Source: Paenibacillus peoriae (GTDB lineage Bacteria > Bacillota > Bacilli > Paenibacillales > Paenibacillaceae). From it: 64,000 nucleotides of DNA. The notes beneath the pieces were generated by a model. That model was not told where the DNA came from. It did not search any database and worked only from the letters and a program-made list of their open reading frames with translations. A program made the position numbers and the translations under genes. Positions 25,516 to 33,505 of the stretch are shown here, one piece after another. Position 1 is the first letter of the stretch; each line of letters opens with the position of its first letter. Location: assembly GCF_022531965.1 (NCBI RefSeq), contig NZ_CP092831.1, positions 834,001 to 898,000 on the forward strand, read 5' to 3'.

Positions 25516-26094
25516 ATGGAACGATTATGGGATCCACAAAAAACAGCGTTGGTTGTTATTGACTTGCAAAAGTGGATAGGAAATCAATACGCCCCTTATT
25601 CTGCTGAGCAGGTAGTGTCTAACGCCGCAGCCTTGGCAGATACTTTCCGTGAGCAAAGCTCAATGGTTGCACTGGTCCGGGTATCTAGTAAAGATTTGAA
25701 GGATATCCCGCGTCCTAAGTTGGATTCGCCTGGACCACCCCTGAATCTGCCTGAAGGATGGGATCAAATCGTCCCGGAAATGCGGGTCACCGAGACAGAC
25801 CATATCATCACGAAGAAGCAATGGGGGGCTTTTTACGGAACGGAGCTCGACCTTCAGTTGCGCCGCCGAGGAATTGATACCATCGTCTTATGCGGCATCG
25901 CTACTGAGTTGGGCGTTGATACGACTGCGCGGGAAGCGTTTATGCATGGGTATCAGCTGATTTTGGCGATTGATGCTATGACTGGATTTTCCGAAACCGG
26001 GCATGATTACGTAAAAAATTTCATTTTTCCACGCATCGGGCGTACCCGGACAACACAGGAAATCCTCTCTGCCCTTTCAGGCAACTGTTTATAG
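25516..26094 (+). CDS. Isochorismatase-like hydrolase lacking the usual catalytic Cys
   Basis: Soluble alpha/beta protein of 192 aa. Residues of the family triad are the Asp in LVVIDLQKW and the Lys in TKKQWGAFYGT. The loop normally holding the nucleophilic Cys (as in TNxCV) reads CGIATELGVDTTAREAF, with Gly at that position, as also occurs in E. coli YecD-type proteins and in true isochorismatases. So it may be an isochorismatase-type or other hydrolase and not a Cys amidase. ATG 25516 is chosen because AGGAGA (25501-25506) is 9 nt upstream. It is divergent from the large TetR gene, probably its regulator. Confidence 0.8.
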   Translation: MERLWDPQKTALVVIDLQKWIGNQYAPYSAEQVVSNAAALADTFREQSSMVALVRVSSKDLKDIPRPKLDSPGPPLNLPEGWDQIVPEMRVTETDHIITKKQWGAFYGTELDLQLRRRGIDTIVLCGIATELGVDTTAREAFMHGYQLILAIDAMTGFSETGHDYVKNFIFPRIGRTRTTQEILSALSGNCL

Positions 26095-26519
26095 TTGAAA
26101 AAATGACTTTCCCATTCCCCGTGTATTATTTGACCGAATACACGAAGAACGCCACAGCTTGAAACTCGCTTTGCGTTTGCTGGGAATCTCATCTGGCCAT
26201 ACTTAAAGGACGATTATGTGTTCCCAGGGTGCACATATTGGCTGACGGCATGGGATACGACCTGCTGCACCAAATATACAAAGTAACCGCTGAATGATAT
26301 AGAGCGAACGGCTCGTCGCAATTGGCACGCGCTTCTTGTATAGCAACCAGCATGAGTTCCGCAGTGCCCAATGGGACGAGTACGCCTAGTGGCGCAGCGC
26401 TAATGCTAATAAATTTGCATAATTGCCAGTGGAATTGGGGGTGCTCTTTTCGGTCTTTTCCAATCATGAGCTGCGCTTTTATTGTCTTTCGTAAGGCCAT
26501 ACGATTTATCGAAAGCTTT

Positions 26520-26536
26520 AAACTATCCTGCCCGTT
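26520..26536 (+). repeat. Short hairpin repeat R6 (degenerate)
   Basis: AACTA-TCCTGCCCG-TTAGTT is a degenerate member of the repeat family with the CCGTTAG core. Confidence 0.35.
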
Positions 26537-26545
26537 AGTTAAACA

Positions 26546-26580
26546 AAGGCAGCCGATCACTATGATCGGCTGCCTTCTTG
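26546..26580 (+). terminator. Strong terminator
   Basis: A perfect 14-bp stem (AAGGCAGCCGATCA / TGATCGGCTGCCTT) with a 3-nt loop is followed by a T-rich stretch. It lies 450 bp after the isochorismatase-like gene with no recognised gene in between. Confidence 0.75.
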
Positions 26581-26588
26581 TCTTTTAT

Positions 26589-26616
26589 GAGCTATCGTTT
26601 TCCGTTAGCATAATGA
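26589..26616 (+). repeat. Short hairpin repeat R2
   Basis: GAGCTATCGTTTTCCGTTAG, then CATAATGA. GCTA(T)CG pairs imperfectly with C(C)GTTAGC over a T-rich loop. Nearly identical to the copy at 28917. Confidence 0.55.
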
Positions 26617-26774
26617 CTTACTGTGATACGGTTCACCGTGCTGTTTGTAACGGCAAGTTTAATGGTCATCTACACGGAGGGCCTTCTTAGCGTTATAAGC
26701 TACAAACTTTACAACGATTACTCAGATAACGGACGACAGCATCAATAAGAGCAAGTCGGGAGAAACGAACGCGT

Positions 26775-27416
26775 TCACGAAATGGTTTGTAAAATACGAA
26801 TGATTTCTTTTTCGATAACGGAATCGTCAACAGTATCCAGATACTCAGGACTAATCACTTGATACTGTTTCATCTTATAAAATTCCATAACGGCTTGTTT
26901 CAAGGTGAGATCATACCATTGAATACTAAAGGTCGGTTCCATAATGCGCCGAAGCGTAGCATCGTCTTGAACTAAGGACAGCGCAACGTGCATTCTGTTA
27001 AAAATCTTTTTATCCATACCGGATTGAAAAAAAGATTGTAAATTTTTAATTCTATTTTGTTGAGCAACGGAAATATTTTCAAAAAGTCGTGGATAAAACT
27101 CCTTAAGGTCTTGCAGGAACAAATCGGATAAATAAATAACACCTATTAACGATTCCAGAAACGTTTTTTGAAAGCGATCAATATATGAAACGGAATCATC
27201 ATATACAACGGTGTCAGCCTGCTGCAAGTACTGAATTCCATACTCTACAACCTGTTCGATGATTTCATCTTTGGATGAAAAATGCTTGTAAAGCGTCACT
27301 TTACTAATATCCATATGTTTTGCGATATCGTCAATTTTCAGTTGGCTGAATCTGGTTCTTCTAATTACAGGTTTGATTTTATTAAGATATTGATCTGCGC
27401 TCATGGGTTTTCTCAC
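26775..27416 (-). CDS. TetR-family transcriptional regulator
   Basis: Protein of 213 aa with an N-terminal HTH near residues 25-50 (LKIDDIAKHMDISKVTLYKHF) and a helical ligand-binding domain. GTG start at 27416 is behind GAGGAGG with an 8-nt gap. It is divergent from the NmrA-type gene across 230 bp of very AT-rich DNA containing a clear dyad (27505-27522). It is probably the repressor of that gene and of itself. Confidence 0.87.
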   Translation of the reverse strand: MRKPMSADQYLNKIKPVIRRTRFSQLKIDDIAKHMDISKVTLYKHFSSKDEIIEQVVEYGIQYLQQADTVVYDDSVSYIDRFQKTFLESLIGVIYLSDLFLQDLKEFYPRLFENISVAQQNRIKNLQSFFQSGMDKKIFNRMHVALSLVQDDATLRRIMEPTFSIQWYDLTLKQAVMEFYKMKQYQVISPEYLDTVDDSVIEKEIIRILQTIS

Positions 27417-27504
27417 GATTGAAGCCTCCTCTACCGCTCGTCAAATCATATTATATCAAAATAGAGGTATCAATAAACAATGTTTAAAAAGATTATTAAA
27501 TTAA

Positions 27505-27522
27505 CTAATTTTATTAAATTAG
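27505..27522. promoter_or_regulatory. Candidate TetR operator
   Basis: CTAATTT (27505-27511) and AAATTAG (27516-27522) form a perfect 7-bp inverted repeat within a longer AT-rich symmetric region between the divergent TetR and NmrA-type genes. Confidence 0.5.
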
Positions 27523-27646
27523 TTTACTTAGTTTATTTATCCGATGTATAATCTCTCTTGTAATGAATATCCAATCAAGGAAGGGATAACGGTCCCAATA
27601 AGCGATATCCATTTCTCGAAATCACATTAAAAAAGGAGATTACACA

Positions 27647-28534
27647 ATGAAAATCACAGTTCTCGGCTCACTCGGCAATATTAACCGCAACTACCTCCCA
27701 TCCCTAATCGCAGACGGCCACGATGTTACCGTCATCACAAGCTCCAAAGATCGTATCGCCGACATCAAAGCGCTCGGTGCCGAACCAGCGGTCGGCTCAA
27801 ACCTCGACGTCGAATTCCTCGCGCAGGCTTTTGCAGGTAGCGACGTCGTCTACCTCATGATATCAGGTATCAATTATGCCTCTGGCACCGACATGTGGCA
27901 GACCGCCATTGATCTTTCTGAAAATTATAAGGCCGCTGTGCTAAAATCAGGCGTAAAAAACGTCGTCAACCTCAGCTCAGTCGGCGCCGACAACCCAAAC
28001 GCCGGCATTCTCTACAGCTATCATTTTGCAGAAGAAGCGCTAAACTCGCTTGAAGACGTGAACGTTGTCCACATCCGCCCTGTCGGCTTTTACAGCAATC
28101 TTTTTGCCGACATGCAAAGCCTAAAAACCCAGCAGACCATCTTCAGCCCAATTTCAGTTGACATCCCACAAGGCTGGGTCAGCCCCGTTGATATCGCGGA
28201 CGTCGCTTACGCCCTGATTTCTCACACCCCATCGGGTAAAAGTGCGAAGTTCATTGTTAGTGACTGGGCCACAGGTAACGACTGGCTCAATGCCCTTGCT
28301 GAGAATGGTATCGAGGCCAAATACCAACAAATCACCGTTGAAGCTCTTGCTGAGAATATGAAAAAAATCGGCTTCCACGAAAACACTGCCAATGCCTTTG
28401 CCCAAATGAACCGCGCCTGCGAGAACGCCGACGAGTTCTACGTCAGCCTCCGTGCCACCGACTACCACCTCGGTAAAGTCAAGGTCGAAGACTTTGCAAA
28501 AGTTTTTGCAGATGTGTATATTAAATCTGTTTAA
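27647..28534 (+). CDS. NmrA-family NAD(P)-binding oxidoreductase
   Basis: Atypical short-chain dehydrogenase/reductase of 295 aa. It has an N-terminal Rossmann strand-loop ITVLGSLGNINRNYL, a second strand motif VTVITSSKDR and a central VVNLSSVGADNP block. The HIRPVGFYSNLF and GWVSPVDIADVAYALI blocks are typical of NmrA/QOR2-like proteins that act as NADPH-dependent quinone reductases or redox sensors. RBS AAAAGGAG. Codon choice is unusual for the window, with many C-ending codons, which suggests relatively recent transfer. It is divergent from a TetR gene and followed by a very strong terminator. Confidence 0.85.
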   Translation: MKITVLGSLGNINRNYLPSLIADGHDVTVITSSKDRIADIKALGAEPAVGSNLDVEFLAQAFAGSDVVYLMISGINYASGTDMWQTAIDLSENYKAAVLKSGVKNVVNLSSVGADNPNAGILYSYHFAEEALNSLEDVNVVHIRPVGFYSNLFADMQSLKTQQTIFSPISVDIPQGWVSPVDIADVAYALISHTPSGKSAKFIVSDWATGNDWLNALAENGIEAKYQQITVEALAENMKKIGFHENTANAFAQMNRACENADEFYVSLRATDYHLGKVKVEDFAKVFADVYIKSV

Positions 28535-28643
28535 ACAGCGAGAATATTGTTTAACCTGCGGATGAGAACGCGCCTAAGTGCGCTATTTCTTTCGATAACT
28601 TGAGACCTCGAATAGGGTTTACTATGACTTGGTTTTGACATAT

Positions 28644-28687
28644 AAAGAACAAAGCTCGCTGAAGTGACAGCGAGCTTTGTTCTTTAT
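28644..28687. terminator. Terminator after the NmrA-type gene
   Basis: A perfect 18-bp stem (28644-28661 with 28668-28685) around a 6-nt loop ends in CTTT. Confidence 0.85.
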
Positions 28688-28749
28688 TGATGAATGCGCA
28701 CAAAAAAATAACCTTACCTGTGATAAGGTTCATATCGATTGACTTTAAA

Positions 28750-28790
28750 CTAATCTGCTCGTTAGCTTAATGAAATAGCGTCAGTCTAAT
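28750..28790 (+). repeat. 41-bp repeat, copy 1 (R4)
   Basis: 38 of 41 bases are identical to the copy at 30122-30162. The left part (CTAATCTGCTCGTTAG) is a weak hairpin with the CGTTAGC core of the shorter repeats; the right part ends CGTCAGTCTAAT. Confidence 0.7.
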
Positions 28791-28916
28791 GTAGTGTAGT
28801 GCTTAGGAGAAAGAAAATAAGCCCATCACTTTGATTTGGAGGTTAAATCATTTCCAATTAATAAAGGGATAGGCTCTCTTTGGTATTAAATAAGGCGTGG
28901 TAAAAGCCAATTTATT

Positions 28917-28943
28917 GAGCTATCGTTTCCCCGTTAGCGTAAT
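28917..28943 (+). repeat. Short hairpin repeat R3
   Basis: GAGCTATCGTTTCCCCGTTA, then GCGTAAT. It differs from the copy at 26589 by a few bases. Confidence 0.55.
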
Positions 28944-29016
28944 CAGCGATAAATAAATAAGCTCAAATTTTTTTTAATATACGCGGCGGATATATTTTTG
29001 TTCAAATCTTGTTTCT

Positions 29017-29925
29017 TTACTTATTGTGTAGAAACAGCCCTTTATGCTTATTGAAAAAATCAAAGTACACTTTTGGGTTTTCTAATTCCCACCATTGCTT
29101 TATGTCGACTGGATTAGCTTCTAAATCATATATTTTTGTAAACTCCATCGCCAGTAAAAACGGTGAGTGCGTTGCAATGATAAATTGACATCCGCAATAG
29201 TGAGCCATTTCCTCTATCATTTTGACAAGTTCAAGCTGCATTTTAGGAGATAGACTGTTCTCCGGTTCATCCAAACAATATAATGTGTCATTTTTAAATT
29301 TGGAATTAAAATAACTCAGGGCTGTCTCCCCATTGCTGTTCAGTTTAATTTCGGTGCCGGCGACTCTGCGAATAAACTCCCTGCGTGAAATTGATTTTTT
29401 TCTTGAGAGCACCTGTAACCTCAATGCTTCATAATCATCCATGCTATTCATTTTCACTGTATTGCCGAATTTCAGATTTCCCCATTCCGATCTTATATCT
29501 TCTGTGCTATCCACGATTTCATCGTTGTTTGTGCGGACTGTAAGCATATAATCAAAAATATCGTCACTTGTGATTATCCTACTTCCATTTGGAATTCGAT
29601 GTTTAAATCCCTCGTCGTCAAGTCCAAGTTCAAATTTACAATGTTCAACATATGAACTGAACAATTCACTTGAATTGAATGGTGCAATACGATTTAGTTC
29701 CAATTTATTCGCTATGAGATTTAGAAGTGTGCTTTTCCCCGAGCCGTTTCCTCCATATAAAATTGTGATTTTTGAAAAGCTCAATTCGGAAAACCGATTT
29801 TTTGAGAAAATGCCACATGGGTAAGTTTCGTCGACATATCCAAACCTACCGCCATTGTATGCCATTCTTTGTTCTATCAATGAGGATTCTTCATCTATAG
29901 GCAATATGAATTTATCTAAATACAT
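29017..29925 (-). CDS. AAA-family ATPase (COG3910-like), solitary
   Basis: ATPase of 302 aa with an ABC/SMC-type nucleotide-binding fold. Walker A is GGNGSGKST near residue 60, a signature-like stretch is NGETALSYF, Walker B is LYCLDEPENSLSP, and the switch His is in IIATHSPFLL. It is soluble, without membrane segments. Such single ATPases are common in Firmicutes accessory regions and are often described only as predicted ATPases; a partner nuclease is not present here. ATG 29925 is chosen because ACGGAGGA is 6 nt upstream; two earlier ATGs overlap or precede it. It is flanked on both sides by the hairpin repeats. Confidence 0.8.
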   Translation of the reverse strand: MYLDKFILPIDEESSLIEQRMAYNGGRFGYVDETYPCGIFSKNRFSELSFSKITILYGGNGSGKSTLLNLIANKLELNRIAPFNSSELFSSYVEHCKFELGLDDEGFKHRIPNGSRIITSDDIFDYMLTVRTNNDEIVDSTEDIRSEWGNLKFGNTVKMNSMDDYEALRLQVLSRKKSISRREFIRRVAGTEIKLNSNGETALSYFNSKFKNDTLYCLDEPENSLSPKMQLELVKMIEEMAHYCGCQFIIATHSPFLLAMEFTKIYDLEANPVDIKQWWELENPKVYFDFFNKHKGLFLHNK

Positions 29926-30121
29926 TTTCATTCCTCCGTAATTCATCTAACCTGCTCTTATGTTTTCTCTTCCGTTTCAATTTGAAGTTTTCAACTAGTA
30001 AACCTCCCTCAATAATGTGGGAGCTTCCTCTTCTAAAAGCATTGATTGCTCAATCCCCTTCCATTCATAGTCGATGTAGGTATTATAGCAGACGAAATCT
30101 ACTTATCTTATCTTGGTTGTG

Positions 30122-30162
30122 CTAATCTGCTCGTTAGCTTAATGAAGCAACGTCAGTCTAAT
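30122..30162 (+). repeat. 41-bp repeat, copy 2 (R5)
   Basis: Near-identical to 28750-28790. It marks the right edge of the accessory block before the alpha-galactoside genes. Confidence 0.7.
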
Positions 30163-30200
30163 ACTTTATTTTTCAGTCTAGAACTTTATTATCTTTTGAC

Positions 30201-30249
30201 AATAGCGACAGTATGGACATGAGGTTGATCCATACTACCGCTATTTTTT
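30201..30249 (+). terminator. Terminator-like hairpin upstream of the repeat block edge
   Basis: AATAGCG..AGTATGGA pairs with TCCATACT..CGCTATT, followed by TTTTT on the + strand. No + strand gene ends here. On the minus strand it could weakly serve the AraC gene. Confidence 0.5.
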
Positions 30250-30292
30250 GTTTCTGGAACGAATATGCCTAACTTACTTGCGAGCGAATGTG

Positions 30293-31114
30293 TTATTTTG
30301 GAGAATTTTTTCGGTATTCGGATGGAGTTACCTTGTTGACCGTTTTGAACATTTTGGAGAAAAGGAGTACATCTTTATACCCTACAGACCGAGCAATATC
30401 TCCGATTTTAAGGGAAGTATTTCTTAATAGGGAGCACGATTTTTCAATCCTCAAATGCAATAAAAATTCCTGCGGTGACTTATTTAGTTGCTGTTTAAAT
30501 AAACGATGCAAATACGAACGGTCAATTGAAATGTACTTGGCAATATCACTTACGGTAATGAAGTGTGAATAGTTTTGTTGAATGAAGAGAAGCGCTTCTT
30601 TAATATACCGCTGCTGTCTTACCTCAGGGTTGACTTCCTGATTAGGGTAAAGTTCAAACATCAGATACAGAAATTCATACAGCTTGGATGTAAGCAACAG
30701 GTCTTTGTTGGATTTCAGCGTAGAAGAAACCACGATGCTCTCCATACAGCGGGCAAGGCTGCCCTCCGCTTCCAACCGGAAAATGGGATTGTCCCTATGG
30801 ATACAGGTCCGGCTTAGATATTCTTTTGCTTGCACCCCATTAAAACCAATCCAGGCATATTCCCATGGGTCGAGCTCATCCGCTTCGTAGTAAATTAACA
30901 CCTTCGGTTCAATAAAGAAAGCATCGTTTTTCTCCAAATGATAGATTTTATCGTTGACTTTAAAGATCCCTTTTCCTTTTAAAATAAAATGCACCATATA
31001 CCCGCTTCGAATGGCTGGACCATAAGAGTGTTTGCTGGTACAGCTCTCTTTGCCACATGTGTATAGATTGAGATCCAGATTGTTATAGGAATGATTGGAA
31101 AAATGCGAACTCAT
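30293..31114 (-). CDS. AraC-family regulator of alpha-galactoside use
   Basis: Regulator of 273 aa. The N-terminal cupin-like sugar-sensing domain (about residues 30-150) includes GYMVHFILKGKGIF and AFFIEPKVLIYYEAD. The C-terminal domain has two HTH units: ITVSDIAKYISIDRSYLHRLF, then KIGDIARSVGYKDVLLFSKMF, ending TPSEYRK. It resembles MsmR/RafR-type activators. It is divergent from the alpha-galactosidase gene, so it most likely activates the agaA-PTS operon. RBS AAGGGGTGA. Confidence 0.88.
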   Translation of the reverse strand: MSSHFSNHSYNNLDLNLYTCGKESCTSKHSYGPAIRSGYMVHFILKGKGIFKVNDKIYHLEKNDAFFIEPKVLIYYEADELDPWEYAWIGFNGVQAKEYLSRTCIHRDNPIFRLEAEGSLARCMESIVVSSTLKSNKDLLLTSKLYEFLYLMFELYPNQEVNPEVRQQRYIKEALLFIQQNYSHFITVSDIAKYISIDRSYLHRLFKQQLNKSPQEFLLHLRIEKSCSLLRNTSLKIGDIARSVGYKDVLLFSKMFKTVNKVTPSEYRKNSPK

Positions 31115-31214
31115 TTGGTTTCACCCCTTAATTCATCTCTGCATATTATCACACTGTTTCATATAGAGTCTACATTATTCCATATAATTATTAAAACTAT
31201 TCAATTATTATTAG

Positions 31215-31260
31215 AATGTAAACGATAAGCAAACAACATAATTTATACTTTTTGAAAATA
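31215..31260 (+). promoter_or_regulatory. Promoter region of the alpha-galactosidase operon
   Basis: TATACT (31244-31249) could be a -10. No -35 hexamer is seen 17 bp upstream, as often in AraC-activated promoters. ATGTAAACGATAAGC (31216-31230) is a near match to the CcpA cre consensus. Confidence 0.4.
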
Positions 31261-31288
31261 TTACTATTGGCGCTACAAGGGGGTCACT

Positions 31289-33481
31289 ATGGCTATAATC
31301 ATCGATAAAGAAAAGCTTTTATTCCATTTACAAGGCAGCAATACCAGTTATGTCATGCAGGTTATACGAGGTGGTTATTTATCCCATCTGTATTGGGGAA
31401 AGAAAATTCAGAACTATCGGGGGAGCAATAAAATCATCTTTATGGATAGAGGATTTTCGCCCAATCCTGATGGCGAGGATCGAGCCTTTTCACTGGATAC
31501 CATCCCACAAGAATATCCGTCATTTGGGAATAGTGATTTCAGGATTCCTGCGTATCAGATTCAATTGGAGAATGGTTCTACCGTGACCGATTTCCGGTAT
31601 AAAGAACATCGGGTTTTCCAAGGCAAACCAAAATTGAAAGGGCTTCCTTCTACGTATGCAGAGGATGATGGCGAAGTAGCAACACTGGAAATCGTCCTTG
31701 AAGACCCATTAATTGATGTAAAGGTTGTACTATCCTATAGCCTATATCAAAAGCGGGATGTCATTACCCGTTCAGTCCGTTTCGAGAATGAAGGTCGGCA
31801 ACAGCTAAAACTGCTTAGAGCGTTAAGTGCCAGTGTGGATTTTCGAGATGATGAATATGAACTCATTACCTTGTACGGTGCGCATAACAATGAAAAAAAT
31901 ATAGCAAGGCGAAAAATTGTACCCGGAATTCAAATGGTAGACAGCTGCCGTGGCGCTAGCAGCCCTCAACAGGCACCCTTTATGGCACTTGTAAGAAAAG
32001 GGACAGATGAAGAACAGGGTGAAGTGTACGCCTTTAATCTGGTGTATAGCGGGAACTTTACGGCCCAGACTCAGGTAGATTCCTATCGGAACACAAGAAT
32101 CACGATGGGGATTAATCCTTTTGATTTTACATGGCTGCTTGAACCAGAGGAATCGTTCCAAACGCCAGAAGTGGTCATGGTATACACCGAAAATGGCTTG
32201 GGCGGTATGTCGAGAATTTATCATGATTTATACAGGAACAGATTATGCCGTGGGCCTTTTCGTGACAAGGAGCGGCCGATCCTGATTAATAACTGGGAAG
32301 CTACCTACTTTAACTTTGATGCCAACAAGATTGAGCAGTTGGCGAAGGAAGCTCAAAGTGTGGGAGTGGAGCTGTTTGTATTGGATGATGGGTGGTTTGG
32401 AAAACGAGATGATGACAATACTTCATTAGGCGATTGGGTGGTGGATCGTCGCAAACTTCCAGATGGATTGCCGGATCTTGCAAACCGCATTCGAAATCTG
32501 GGTATGGAGTTTGGTTTGTGGTTTGAACCTGAAATGGTATCCATAGACAGCGACTTATACAGAAAGCATCCCGATTGGTGTATCCATGTCCCTGATCGTC
32601 CGTATACGTTGGGAAGAAATCAGCTTATGTTGGATTTATCGAGGAAGGAAGTGTGTGAATACGTTATTAAATCGGTTTCCGATATTTTATCGGATGTTCC
32701 AATTACTTATGTAAAATGGGACATGAATCGTCACATGACGGATGTGGGTTCGGCAGCCTTGCCACCTGAGAGACAAAGGGAGACTGCGCATCGTTATATC
32801 CTGGGACTCTATAATATTATGGAAGAGCTTACATCAAAGTTCCCCAATGTCTTATTCGAGAGCTGTTCTAGTGGAGGAGGCCGTTTTGATGCCGGCATGC
32901 TCTATTACATGCCTCAGACCTGGACGAGCGATAATACGGATGCCATTTGCCGACTGAAAATTCAATGGGGAACAAGTCTTGTCTACCCGCCAATTACCAT
33001 GGGGGCACACGTTTCCACAGTACCCAACCATCAAGTGGGTAGAATAACTCCCTTGGAGACAAGAGGTTATGTCGCCATGGCCGGGAATTTAGGATATGAG
33101 CTGGATTTGACGACATTAACCGTTGATGAAAAAGAAGTGGTGAAAAAACAGATAGCTCTATATAAAGAAATGAGATCGCTCATTCAGTTTGGGAATTTTT
33201 ACAGAATGATTAATCCGTTTGATGAAAATGAAGCCGCATGGAACTTTGTGTCAGAGGACCAAACGGAAATGGCGGCCAGCTATTTCAAGGTTTTATCCCA
33301 ACCCGCTGCCGCGATTAAAACGTTAAAATTCAAAGGTTTGAATCCAGACTACGTTTATAGAAATGTAGCAACCGGTGAGCTGTTGGGCGGTGATGAGTTA
33401 ATGCATATTGGCATAACGCTTGCCAGGGTGAAGCAGGACTTTTTAGGCATGTTCTGGAGATTTGTTAAAGAAGAGATCTGA
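31289..33481 (+). CDS. Alpha-galactosidase (GH36)
   Basis: Cytoplasmic glycosidase of 730 aa, the usual length for tetrameric bacterial GH36 enzymes, that removes terminal alpha-1,6-galactose from melibiose and raffinose-type sugars. There is no signal peptide. The barrel shows VLDDGWFGKRDDD, WFEPEMV, the nucleophile motif YVKWDMNR and the acid/base region in FESCSSGGGRFDAGMLYY followed by TWTSDNTDA. RBS AAGGGGG. The PTS permease gene follows after 24 bp, and the AraC gene is divergent. Confidence 0.93.
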   Translation: MAIIIDKEKLLFHLQGSNTSYVMQVIRGGYLSHLYWGKKIQNYRGSNKIIFMDRGFSPNPDGEDRAFSLDTIPQEYPSFGNSDFRIPAYQIQLENGSTVTDFRYKEHRVFQGKPKLKGLPSTYAEDDGEVATLEIVLEDPLIDVKVVLSYSLYQKRDVITRSVRFENEGRQQLKLLRALSASVDFRDDEYELITLYGAHNNEKNIARRKIVPGIQMVDSCRGASSPQQAPFMALVRKGTDEEQGEVYAFNLVYSGNFTAQTQVDSYRNTRITMGINPFDFTWLLEPEESFQTPEVVMVYTENGLGGMSRIYHDLYRNRLCRGPFRDKERPILINNWEATYFNFDANKIEQLAKEAQSVGVELFVLDDGWFGKRDDDNTSLGDWVVDRRKLPDGLPDLANRIRNLGMEFGLWFEPEMVSIDSDLYRKHPDWCIHVPDRPYTLGRNQLMLDLSRKEVCEYVIKSVSDILSDVPITYVKWDMNRHMTDVGSAALPPERQRETAHRYILGLYNIMEELTSKFPNVLFESCSSGGGRFDAGMLYYMPQTWTSDNTDAICRLKIQWGTSLVYPPITMGAHVSTVPNHQVGRITPLETRGYVAMAGNLGYELDLTTLTVDEKEVVKKQIALYKEMRSLIQFGNFYRMINPFDENEAAWNFVSEDQTEMAASYFKVLSQPAAAIKTLKFKGLNPDYVYRNVATGELLGGDELMHIGITLARVKQDFLGMFWRFVKEEI

Positions 33482-33505
33482 TTCAGCTAGAGGAGGGTTT
33501 ACTAG

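Larger units (their letters stand above)
26095..26774. other. Long intergenic region with repeats and a terminator; possible decayed gene
   Basis: Almost 700 bp without a convincing gene. It holds a hairpin CGTGTATT/AATACACG (26119-26143), a strong terminator (26546-26580) and two hairpin repeats (26520-26536, 26589-26616). On the minus strand a frame of about 104 codons (26500 down to 26189) reads like protein in places (SAAPLGVLVPLGTAELML), but it has no ribosome binding site. The downstream part reads more sensibly in another frame. It could be a remnant; I do not recognise the family. Confidence 0.35.

Noticed and set aside
24248..30162. Integron-type attC array
   Set aside because: The CGTTAGC cores do not fit the GTTRRRY attC core, the genes face both directions, and no integrase is in the window.
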